A stretch of DNA of 64,000 nucleotides from Bacteroidota bacterium (GTDB lineage: Bacteria; Bacteroidota; Bacteroidia; B-17B0; Aurantibacillaceae), in NCBI GenBank assembly GCA_021156365.1, contig JAJNDK010000002.1:434001-498000 (forward strand), in the 5' to 3' direction. Below the pieces are notes generated by a model. It saw only the letters and a program-made list of their open reading frames with translations. It was not told the DNA's origin and searched no databases. Below are positions 17,124 to 25,488 of the stretch, one piece after another; the stretch's first letter is position 1, and each line of letters begins with the position of its first letter. Both the position numbers and the translations under genes were made by a program.

Positions 17124-19271
17124 TTATAAGCGAATACCTATAATGCATACGTCATCCACTTGCTCATAACCGCTCTTCCAGGCGGCAAATGTTTCATTTA
17201 GTTTCTCTTTTTGCTGCTGCACTGGTAAAGCTGATATAGATATGAGCAATTCTTTGAGTTGTTTGTACATGAATTTTTTTCCTTTGGGTCCGCCGAACTG
17301 ATCAGGAAATCCATCTGTAAGCGTATAGATCATATCTCCTTTTTGCAGATCAACTGTATGTTGTGTAAATGACTCATCCTGGCGATCGTGTTTTCCAACC
17401 GGCATTTTATCTCCTTTCAATTCGATCAGTTCCGAATTCCGAACGATCCAGACCGGATTGTTGGCAGCTGCATAACTCATTTTCTTACCTGCAATATCAA
17501 AGCATATCAGGCTGCAGTCCATTCCATCCTTTCCTCCTTCGGCGCTTCCGTCATTTGCTAATTGCCGGATGATCCGTTTACGTGTATAATTCAGGATCGC
17601 ACCCGGATCCGTTAGTTTTTGCGCCTCCGCTGCATCCGAAAGGCAGGAGATATTCAACATGCTCATAATGGCGCCCGGGACCCCATGGCCGGTACTGTCG
17701 GCCGTTACCAGAGCGATCTGCCCGTTTTCTAAAACTGCTGCCCAGTAAAAATCACCACTAACTATATCCTTTGGCTGAAAGAAAATAAAATAGTCTTTGA
17801 AATGAACGCTGAGCATTTCGTCGCCGGCGAGCAATGCCCTTTGAATACGTTTGGCGTAGTTGATACTGTCCGTGATATCTTTGTTCTTTTGCGAAAGCTC
17901 CAGGGTACGCTCCGCCACCTGCTGTTCCAGGAGGATGTTTTGATCCTCGAGGATCTTTTTCTTTTCTTTCTCCTGTTGCAGCATTTGCTCCGAAAGCTGT
18001 TCCACTTCCACCAGCTTTTTCTCCAGGTCGATATTGAGCGTGGCAAAGTTGCGGGCCAGGTATACGGAAATCGAAATGGGGATAGACATAACAGTCAACA
18101 AGAGAAGCAGAACAGCCGTTATACTGTTGCCGAATGTAATATCAATATCTCCACCCACTGCCAGGGCTACAAAAAATGCCAGTATCATCAGGATGCACAA
18201 TGCGAAAAAAAGTGCAAATCCTCCTGCAATTATTTTTATTCCTTTTTTCTTTAGCTTTATTCCTTTGTACAAAACACGGATCGCTTCTATCGTCACAAAC
18301 AGGATCAATGCAATATGAAAAACGATATTTATACCTGTTTTATAGAAAAAGCCGATGATAATAAGCACGCCGATGAACACCTGTAGCCAGAATAATTTCG
18401 GCAGTCTTTCGAGCACGAGATAATACACGAATCCCATCAGCGAAATAAAGTAGAAGGGAAGCGCAATGGGTGTGAAAAACCGAATCGGAAGATAAATATC
18501 CGGTATAAATGTATAGGTGCCCGTGAATCCGCCTATAAAAAACAAAGAGAAAAAGAAGGCGAGGATCCCGTAATACAAATGCTGCTTTTGTTTCCGGTAG
18601 AACACAAAGAACAGGAAGTGGATCATAGCGAGCGCGAGGAATATTCCTGCGATGGTCAACAGGAACAAGGCAACAGCAGCCTGTTCGGTAAAAGCGTCCA
18701 GGTTTTGACCTCCGTACTTCATAAGCCTGCAGGAGAAACCCGCTTCAAATTCGTCCCATTTACTGAACTCATCATACTTATGATTGGAATACCGGATGGC
18801 GATCAGGTGCTCCGATCCTTCTTTGAAGATCACCGGTTGCACTATATCTTTCGGATCAAACCGCTCTTCGTCTTTACCGCTTACCGATACCGTTCCAAAG
18901 CCTGCTACTTTTTTTCCATCCACATAGATCTCAGATGCACCTACCTGCATGATCTGAAGCGCATAGATAACACTGTCGGCAGGATAGGGCAAACGGATCT
19001 TTAGACGAAGCCAGGCAAATCCCTTGAACCCTATACTATCCAGGAGCTCGTGCTGAAGCTTGCTGTACTGCTTCTTCCATAATGTATCATTATAGGCAGG
19101 TGATGCAAACTGTATACTGTCATTCGTATTGAATTTCCAGAGCGTGTTGAGAGAGGACGGCAATGAGTCGATCGTTTTATAAACAGGAGCATTGGACTGG
19201 GCCCGAACGGAAACATGGATGCAAAGTGTGGCAACGAGCAGGAGCAGGATGTTGAAAAATCTATTTACCAT
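17124..19271 (-). CDS. 7TMR-DISM membrane protein with SpoIIE (PP2C-type) phosphatase domain
   Basis: About 715 residues from the preferred ATG at 19269-19271 (MVNRFFNILLLLVATLCIHVSVRAQ is a proper signal peptide; the frame also opens 13 codons earlier at 19310). A periplasmic beta domain (about 25-200) is followed by seven membrane helices (about 210-415, 7TMR-DISM type), a coiled coil (about 420-470), and a SpoIIE serine/threonine phosphatase domain (about 490-715). Metal-binding motifs are visible: VSGDFYW, TADSTGHGVPGA, DGMDCSLICFD, YAAANNPVWIVR and LTDGFPDQFGG. It probably turns an external signal into dephosphorylation of an anti-sigma-antagonist type partner. No such partner is adjacent; a STAS-like protein is encoded at 49941. 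Confidence 0.92.
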   Translation of the reverse strand: MVNRFFNILLLLVATLCIHVSVRAQSNAPVYKTIDSLPSSLNTLWKFNTNDSIQFASPAYNDTLWKKQYSKLQHELLDSIGFKGFAWLRLKIRLPYPADSVIYALQIMQVGASEIYVDGKKVAGFGTVSVSGKDEERFDPKDIVQPVIFKEGSEHLIAIRYSNHKYDEFSKWDEFEAGFSCRLMKYGGQNLDAFTEQAAVALFLLTIAGIFLALAMIHFLFFVFYRKQKQHLYYGILAFFFSLFFIGGFTGTYTFIPDIYLPIRFFTPIALPFYFISLMGFVYYLVLERLPKLFWLQVFIGVLIIIGFFYKTGINIVFHIALILFVTIEAIRVLYKGIKLKKKGIKIIAGGFALFFALCILMILAFFVALAVGGDIDITFGNSITAVLLLLLTVMSIPISISVYLARNFATLNIDLEKKLVEVEQLSEQMLQQEKEKKKILEDQNILLEQQVAERTLELSQKNKDITDSINYAKRIQRALLAGDEMLSVHFKDYFIFFQPKDIVSGDFYWAAVLENGQIALVTADSTGHGVPGAIMSMLNISCLSDAAEAQKLTDPGAILNYTRKRIIRQLANDGSAEGGKDGMDCSLICFDIAGKKMSYAAANNPVWIVRNSELIELKGDKMPVGKHDRQDESFTQHTVDLQKGDMIYTLTDGFPDQFGGPKGKKFMYKQLKELLISISALPVQQQKEKLNETFAAWKSGYEQVDDVCIIGIRL

Positions 19272-19549
19272 AGCAGGCGGAAAGCTTCTTAGCAGCGAAT
19301 AAATATACATAAACTACGCGTAGCTTCCTCCGGAAACAGATCCTGTCCCGAACTAATATCAGTATATACCACAAAAACGAGACCTGTGAGAACACCCTGA
19401 ACTACCTGTGTGTTCACATAGGTAAAGCAATTCTATACAAGCATATCTTTTTGAATTTCAATCGCTTCTGTATTTTGCTTTTGTCGACAGCCATCCGGGC
19501 AGTCTTCATTAGGCTGTGTTTTTAGGATATATTTACTGAAAACACATCT

Positions 19550-21010
19550 ATGCCTAAAGCCTATTCAGTACTTGCAACGGGACTGATATTACTATGCAGT
19601 GCCTGCAATGATACCGAACCCGCTGCTACAATTATTACATCTATACCTGTTTTAACGGATACTATTTATCAACCTTTCCCGAGCGGGTATGGCTATCTGC
19701 AGGATACGGCCAAACTTAGCATGGCTGTAAAAGAAAGTGATATCGGGTATATCCGCGAACACGCATGGAGGTTATGGGCAGGGATCATGCAGCCTGCACA
19801 GGGAATGGATTGGCCGGTTTGGTATACATGGCCCAATTCCACAGATGCCTTTTCTCCCGACAGCTCTACAGCAATCTCTACGAGGGCCATCGAAAAGATC
19901 ATGACCACTTCACTCATAAAACAAAATGCAGCACACGTGATCATGGACACCTTGCACCTGCCGGTGTATCCCATACCCAAACAGGTGATCAGCGCCTATC
20001 GCAAATACGGAGTTTTTACACATCATGATAGCGATATCGCTTCGGGAAAACATTTTATGTCCAACGGCGATATACTGATCCCTACCGAATCATTGAGCAA
20101 AGAGGGTTTTGAGTGGATCCGCGGAAACAGGCTTTACAAGGCTTCTGTACTGGATACCCTGTTCGCTAAAAAAATCCCGAACCTGAATGCTCCTGCACAA
20201 CACATCGTTACCAAGCATATGTACTGGCCTGTACTTGATTCGCAGCTCTGTGCCCTGCCGGTGTGGGTGAATACCTATCCACCCGGCTACAGCAGCTATG
20301 CAGGTTATGAAACATGGAACAATGTAGTGGCTGTGGATGCTTCCGGTTTGAAAGCCGGCAAGATAGAAAAAGTAAGCTACCTCTATGGAGTATTCCAGAC
20401 CGATAAAAAAACACCGATCGGTCCTTTCACAAAAAAAGCATTAGTATATTCTATCAATGATTTTTATCACCATAAAGTCACACAGGCCGACTGGGATTCA
20501 TTTGATCCCGCCGATAAGGCCATTATCAATGCCTCCAGTTACTGGGCTTATAACAAACCTTTTGAACCGGGCGATTACCTGATCACCGTTGCCATGCATA
20601 TCAATACCAAAGAGGTTCCCACCTGGGCACTGCAGAGTGTCTGGTGGACGGATGACCCTGATGCAGGTGGCATATATGCACAAAACAAACCCGAGCTTCC
20701 GGATGCAAAAGGTCCGTGGAAACATTATAACATGACGGATGCCTATGGAACAGTGGACCCGCTCACAGGCTACCTGCCCATTGCTATGAACCCTTATATC
20801 GAACTGGTGATCCACCCGATAGAGACCAATTGCAACAATTGTCATATGCGTGCGGGCTGGCCTACCGGCTCTGTGGCGGGGAAAGCAAGCTATCAGAATC
20901 CCGACTGCCCCAACTTATTACAAAAACTGAATGCGCAATCACCCTGCCTGCAGGAATATATGCGCAGCGATTTTCAATGGATCATCCCTGATCATGCTAT
21001 TTCAGATTAG
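19550..21010 (+). CDS. Lipoprotein with a single c-type haem motif
   Basis: A 486-residue protein with an N-terminal lipoprotein-like signal ending LLCSACND (probable lipidated C19). It is rich in Trp, Tyr and Pro (for example WPVWYTWPNS, YMYWP-like HMYWPVLDSQLC, WALQSVWWTDDPDAGG). Near the C-terminus is one haem-attachment motif, CNNCH (in ETNCNNCHMRAGWPTG). I do not recognise the full-length family. It could be a periplasmic or surface cytochrome c-like electron carrier or an enzyme using one haem. No distal Met ligand is obvious apart from M in CHMRAG. It is followed by a good terminator and appears monocistronic. Confidence 0.78.
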   Translation: MPKAYSVLATGLILLCSACNDTEPAATIITSIPVLTDTIYQPFPSGYGYLQDTAKLSMAVKESDIGYIREHAWRLWAGIMQPAQGMDWPVWYTWPNSTDAFSPDSSTAISTRAIEKIMTTSLIKQNAAHVIMDTLHLPVYPIPKQVISAYRKYGVFTHHDSDIASGKHFMSNGDILIPTESLSKEGFEWIRGNRLYKASVLDTLFAKKIPNLNAPAQHIVTKHMYWPVLDSQLCALPVWVNTYPPGYSSYAGYETWNNVVAVDASGLKAGKIEKVSYLYGVFQTDKKTPIGPFTKKALVYSINDFYHHKVTQADWDSFDPADKAIINASSYWAYNKPFEPGDYLITVAMHINTKEVPTWALQSVWWTDDPDAGGIYAQNKPELPDAKGPWKHYNMTDAYGTVDPLTGYLPIAMNPYIELVIHPIETNCNNCHMRAGWPTGSVAGKASYQNPDCPNLLQKLNAQSPCLQEYMRSDFQWIIPDHAISD

Positions 21011-21051
21011 TCATGGTTTATTTTTTGAATTATAACACCGGGAGATCCATC

Positions 21052-21088
21052 AGGGCATAAACGATTGGTTTATGCCCTTTGTTTTTTC
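21052..21088 (+). terminator. Rho-independent terminator
   Basis: A perfect 11-bp stem (AGGGCATAAAC at 21052-21062, GTTTATGCCCT at 21068-21078), a 5-nt loop and a following TTTGTTTTTTC tract. It closes the haem lipoprotein gene. Confidence 0.9.
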
Positions 21089-21115
21089 AACGGGAGAGGA
21101 TTTTATGAATTCCGG

Positions 21116-21145
21116 TTTGATTTAGCCGGATTTTTTTTATCTTCG
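21116..21145 (+). promoter_or_regulatory. Bacteroidota-type promoter for the SprB-repeat gene
   Basis: TTTG at 21116-21119 and TATCTTCG at 21138-21145 are 18 bp apart. The second box differs from TAnnTTTG by one base. The ATG follows 31 bp later. Confidence 0.55.
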
Positions 21146-21176
21146 GTAACAAATCTTTAACATTTATTTTACGCTC

Positions 21177-24107
21177 ATGAAAAAAACACTACTACTACTT
21201 GTCTGCAGCCTCCTTGCATTTGCATCCCAGGCACAGATCTTTTACAGCCAGGATTTTGAAGGCACGCACGGATGGACACTGAACGTACCGATGGGCACAG
21301 AAGGGGCTGATCCTAATTTTTTCCAGGTTACTGATGCTGAAGGTGGTATTGCGCCCAGTGGGTGTGCCGTAGCCAGCAATGGCAACAAGACCCTCCATGT
21401 TACCAGTGTATTCAACCCTGCAGGCGGAGCGAGCTATGATGCAGGAGGCCTTTGCGGTTTCCTGTTCTGTCCGCAAACCGACCGGAGAGCTGAGTCACCC
21501 ACTATTGACTGCAGCGGCCGGACCAATATCACCGTTGCTTTCGATTTCATCGGGAACGGAGATGGCATGAGCGATAATGCTTCACTTTTATATTTCGACG
21601 GAAGCACCTGGACTACACTGGTTGCTTCGTTAAAATCAGCGGTATGCGGTGGTGGCCAGGGTCAATGGGCTGCTCATTCAGTAGCATTGCCTGCTTCCGC
21701 TAATAATAATGCAAATGTAAAGATCGCTTTCCGTTGGGTAAATAATGATGATGGTGTTGGTACTGACCCTTCTTTTGCAGTGAACAACGTAACGCTGTCC
21801 GTGGTAACACCTTTAACTGTATCGCTTGCTTCCAGCACCAATGTTTCCTGCTTTGGAGGCAGTAACGGATCCGCTACTGTATCTGCCAGCGGCGGAGCAG
21901 GCACCATTACATATTCATGGGCGCCATCCGGTGGAACAGCTGCTACTGCTTCCGGACTTGCAGCGGGCAGCTATACCTGTACTGTTAGTGATGGCACTAC
22001 AACGCTTACTCAAACAGTAAGTATTACTCAACCATCCTCTGCACTCGGTGTAACAAGCACTGTTACTTCTCCTCCCTGCAATGGAGGTCTTGGATCTGTA
22101 GACGCGAGCGTATCCGGTGGTACAATGGCCGGCACTACCAGTCCCGGCCTTATCATTTCGGAAGTATTGCCCGATCCTGCAGGAACGGACTCTCCATTCG
22201 AATTTGTTGAGCTTATCGCTACAAAAAATATCGATTTCAGTGTAACGCCTTATACAATTGTGTTCTCCAATAACGGAACGGCCACTGCCAATGGCTGGAG
22301 ACAGGGAGCAAACATTAGCTATGCATTTGAGATCAGTACAGGTTCTGTTACAGCAGGACAGGTAGTATACGTAGGTGGCTCATCTATGACTCCAACAATG
22401 AATATACTTCGGGCTATTAATACAGGAACAACTGCAGGCGATGGCGGGATCGGCAATGCCAATGCAACAGGTGTATTAGGAAACGGCGGAACTTCTGCTG
22501 ACGGTATAGCCGTTTTCAGCTCTTCAGCTACTTCGCTTACTTCTTCCACAGTGCCTGTTGATGCTTTGTTTTACGGAACAGCCCTTGGTAATGCAGTTGT
22601 TACTGCAGGTACCGCCGGTTATCAATTGCCGGTGAACGATATGTACAGCGGTGGAAAACTGCAAAGTACCAGCTTCTTTACGACTGCTTTCACTGCCTCA
22701 CAATATCTGAAAGCAACCGGTGCATACGACCTTGCTACTTCTGCCTGGACCACTCCACGTACCTGGACCAGTACCGCAGGCTTTACCAACCTTAACTCTT
22801 CCGTAACACTTACCAATGGCTATACCTATAGCTGGAGCAATGGTGCATCTACAGAAGACCTAAGCAACGTAGGGGCCGGAACATATACACTCACAGTTAC
22901 GGATGCGAACAGCTGTCAGGCAACCCATACGGTTACTGTAACAGAACCTGCAGCAGTGGTTGCTTCTGTTGTTTCGCAAACCAATGTAAGCTGCAACGGC
23001 CTGTGTGACGGATCTGTAACGTTGGGTGTAACAGGAGGAACGTCTCCGTATTCCTATACCGGACCAAGCGGCACCGGTGCGTCGCCAATATTCACCAATC
23101 TTTGTCCGGGCACTTATACACTAACTACAACCGATGCGAACGGATGTACTTCTACGACTACTGTTACTATTACAGAGCCCCCTGCTATCGTTTCCACTCA
23201 GACAGTAACACTTTGTGCAGGGCAGTCTTTAACAGTCGGAACGAATACCTATACTACAAGCGGAACGTATACGACTACTCTTACTGCAGCTAACGGATGC
23301 GACAGTACGGTAACCAGTCATCTTACCATAAATCCGGCTATTACAGGTTCTCAAACGCTGACAGTGTGTGCAGGACAATCCGTAACTGTTGGAACAAACA
23401 CCTACAATACGAGCGGAACATATACCGATATATTGCCCGCTGCAAACGGATGTGACAGCACAGTAACCACCAACTTAACGGTAAGCCCGGCCATTACAGG
23501 TTCTCAAACACTTACACTGTGTGCAGGACAATCTGTGACCGTTGGAACAAGTACATACAATACGAGCGGAACATATACCGATATATTGCCCGCTGCAAAC
23601 GGATGTGACAGCACAGTAACCACCAACTTAACGGTTAATCCTGCAATTGATATAACAACGACTACTGTTGCTGAAACGATCACTGCCAATGCAGCAAGCG
23701 CTTCTTATGTCTGGATCGATTGTGACAATGGAAATATTGCCATAGGAGGACAAACCAGTCAATCCTATACTGCAACAGCAAACGGGAATTATGCGGTGAT
23801 CGTAACGATAGGTGCCTGCTCGGATACAAGTGCCTGTGTGAATATCGCAGGGATCGGGCTCCGCTCTCTTTCTGCAGGATCTCCGATCAATGTATATCCA
23901 AATCCTTCAACAGGTGTTTTCATGATCGGGTTAGGCAAAAGTGCAAAGATCAGCATCACGAATGCTTTGGGTGAAGTGATCATGACAGAAACCATTCCGG
24001 CAGGTAAGCAAAAAATTGATCTGCATACCGAAACCAACGGCGTTTACTTTATGCAGGTAGAAAGCGAAGGAAAATCGCAGATCATTAAACTGATCAAACA
24101 GGATTAA
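21177..24107 (+). CDS. Secreted SprB-repeat adhesin with inserted beta domain and T9SS type A sorting domain
   Basis: A 976-residue protein with signal peptide (1-19, ASQAQ). Residues about 20-210 form a jelly-roll-like N-terminal domain. SprB-type repeats follow: VSCFGGSNGSATVSASGG at about 223, a second starting PPCNGGLGSVDASVSGGT at about 299, and a third at VSCNGLCDGSVTLGVTGGT. The second is interrupted by about 225 residues (318-544) resembling a lamin-tail-like domain (GLIISEVLPDPAGTDSPFEFVELI), after which the repeat resumes at GYTYSWSNGASTE. Three 51-residue units (LCAGQS.TVGTNTY.TSGTYT..L.AANGCDSTVT) follow at about 675-830, the last two nearly identical in DNA. The protein ends with a type A sorting domain (INVYPNPSTGVFMIGL, ending IIKLIKQD). 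It is probably a cell-surface adhesin. Confidence 0.88.
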   Translation: MKKTLLLLVCSLLAFASQAQIFYSQDFEGTHGWTLNVPMGTEGADPNFFQVTDAEGGIAPSGCAVASNGNKTLHVTSVFNPAGGASYDAGGLCGFLFCPQTDRRAESPTIDCSGRTNITVAFDFIGNGDGMSDNASLLYFDGSTWTTLVASLKSAVCGGGQGQWAAHSVALPASANNNANVKIAFRWVNNDDGVGTDPSFAVNNVTLSVVTPLTVSLASSTNVSCFGGSNGSATVSASGGAGTITYSWAPSGGTAATASGLAAGSYTCTVSDGTTTLTQTVSITQPSSALGVTSTVTSPPCNGGLGSVDASVSGGTMAGTTSPGLIISEVLPDPAGTDSPFEFVELIATKNIDFSVTPYTIVFSNNGTATANGWRQGANISYAFEISTGSVTAGQVVYVGGSSMTPTMNILRAINTGTTAGDGGIGNANATGVLGNGGTSADGIAVFSSSATSLTSSTVPVDALFYGTALGNAVVTAGTAGYQLPVNDMYSGGKLQSTSFFTTAFTASQYLKATGAYDLATSAWTTPRTWTSTAGFTNLNSSVTLTNGYTYSWSNGASTEDLSNVGAGTYTLTVTDANSCQATHTVTVTEPAAVVASVVSQTNVSCNGLCDGSVTLGVTGGTSPYSYTGPSGTGASPIFTNLCPGTYTLTTTDANGCTSTTTVTITEPPAIVSTQTVTLCAGQSLTVGTNTYTTSGTYTTTLTAANGCDSTVTSHLTINPAITGSQTLTVCAGQSVTVGTNTYNTSGTYTDILPAANGCDSTVTTNLTVSPAITGSQTLTLCAGQSVTVGTSTYNTSGTYTDILPAANGCDSTVTTNLTVNPAIDITTTTVAETITANAASASYVWIDCDNGNIAIGGQTSQSYTATANGNYAVIVTIGACSDTSACVNIAGIGLRSLSAGSPINVYPNPSTGVFMIGLGKSAKISITNALGEVIMTETIPAGKQKIDLHTETNGVYFMQVESEGKSQIIKLIKQD
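23214..23672 (+). repeat. Three tandem 153-bp coding repeats
   Basis: TGTGCAG marks the same point in each unit at 23214, 23367 and 23520, exactly 153 bp (51 codons) apart. Units two and three are identical over about 80 bp (23403-23482 against 23556-23635), showing a recent duplication or gene conversion within the SprB-repeat gene. Confidence 0.85.
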
Positions 24108-24129
24108 GCCTTTAATCCCGCTCATTACT

Positions 24130-24164
24130 AAAAGTCCTGCCTTTTACCGGTAGGACTTTTTTTA
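24130..24164 (+). terminator. Rho-independent terminator
   Basis: A stem of 12 bp (24130-24141 and 24149-24160, AAAAGTCCT/AGGACTTTT plus GCC/GGT) with a single G-T pair and a 7-nt loop, followed by T-rich DNA. It closes the SprB-repeat gene. Confidence 0.88.
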
Positions 24165-24201
24165 TTCCCCCATACTGATATTTGAGTAAATTAGTATCCG
24201 A

Positions 24202-25488
24202 ATGTCGCAGGAAAAGATCTCATCGTCGCGTTTAAAAAATATCATTGGCGGTTCCATCGGAAACCTCGTGGAGTGGTACGACTGGTATGCGTATTCTGCC
24301 TTTGCTCTGTATTTTTCCGTTGTATTTTTTCCTAAACAAAGTGCTACTGCTCAATTGCTGAACACAGCAGGAATATTTGCAGTTGGCTTCCTGATGCGGC
24401 CCGTCGGCGGTTGGCTCTTCGGGAGCATTGCCGATAAATACGGCCGTAAAAAAGCGATGACACTTTCCGTATGGCTGATGTCAGGTGGATCCCTACTCAT
24501 TGCAATTACACCCTCGTATGCCAGTATAGGTGTAGCGGCACCCATATTGCTTTTGCTTGCACGTCTTATACAAGGCCTGAGCGTGGGCGGTGAATATGGT
24601 GTTTCAGCCACTTACCTGAGCGAAATGGCCACACAGAACAGGCGGGGGTTTTATTCCAGCTTTCAATATGTAACGCTCATCGGCGGACAGCTGATCGCTT
24701 TGGGCATACAGATCATTTTACAAAAAGTACTACTGACGGAAGAACAGCTGAGCGATTGGGGATGGCGCGTTCCCTTTGTGATCGGGGCCATGCTTTCGAT
24801 GGTGGCTTTGTACCTGAGAAGCAGCCTGCACGAAACGAGTGCTTTCGAGTATCAAAAAAAGAAGAAGGATAAAGGAAGCATCCGGGCCTTACTGCAGCAT
24901 CCCAAAGCAGTACTCACGGTTGTAGGTTTAACATTAGGCGGCACACTTGCATTTTATACCTACACTACCTACATGCAGAAATTCCTTGTGAACACTGTTC
25001 ATTTAAGCAAAGAGACTTCTACCCTGCTCTCTTTTCTGTCACTGCTTATCTTTGCATTGCTGCAACCTGTATTCGGGAGCTTGTCAGACCGGATCGGAAG
25101 AAAACCATTGCTTATAGGTTTTGGAATTGCCGGTACTATCTGCACTGTTCCACTACTAACTGCATTGAGCCATACACAATCACCTGTTTTTGCATTTATG
25201 TTATTACTCATCGCTTTGATCATTGTGAGTGGATATACCAGTATCAATGCAGTAGTGAAAGCAGAGCTTTTTCCTGCTGAAGTACGCGCTCTCGGAGTAG
25301 GCTTGCCCTATGCACTGACAGTAGCCATTTTCGGGGGCACCGCCGAATACCTCGCACTCTGGTTCAAGGAAGCAAACCACGAGTCCTATTTCTACTGGTA
25401 CATTACCGGCTGCATTGCCGTTTCACTGATCGTGTATGTGTCTATGCAGGATACAAAGAAAACTTCCGAATTAAACAAGGATGCCTAA
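24202..25488 (+). CDS. MFS transporter of the metabolite:H+ symporter family, 2-oxoglutarate permease (KgtP)-like
   Basis: A 428-residue inner-membrane transporter with about 12 helices. Motifs of the MHS subfamily are clear: GNLVEWYDWYAYSAFALYF in helix 1, FLMRPVGGWLFGSIADKYGRKKAM (the MFS loop 2-3 motif), RLIQGLSVGGEYGVSATYLSEM, RRGFYSSFQYVTLIGGQLIAL, and VKAELFPAEVRALGVGLPYAL. From memory the order and wording resemble E. coli KgtP very closely, so 2-oxoglutarate uptake with protons is the best guess; related proteins move proline, citrate or shikimate. Its stop codon overlaps the stop of the convergent AsmA-like gene. Confidence 0.88.
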   Translation: MSQEKISSSRLKNIIGGSIGNLVEWYDWYAYSAFALYFSVVFFPKQSATAQLLNTAGIFAVGFLMRPVGGWLFGSIADKYGRKKAMTLSVWLMSGGSLLIAITPSYASIGVAAPILLLLARLIQGLSVGGEYGVSATYLSEMATQNRRGFYSSFQYVTLIGGQLIALGIQIILQKVLLTEEQLSDWGWRVPFVIGAMLSMVALYLRSSLHETSAFEYQKKKKDKGSIRALLQHPKAVLTVVGLTLGGTLAFYTYTTYMQKFLVNTVHLSKETSTLLSFLSLLIFALLQPVFGSLSDRIGRKPLLIGFGIAGTICTVPLLTALSHTQSPVFAFMLLLIALIIVSGYTSINAVVKAELFPAEVRALGVGLPYALTVAIFGGTAEYLALWFKEANHESYFYWYITGCIAVSLIVYVSMQDTKKTSELNKDA

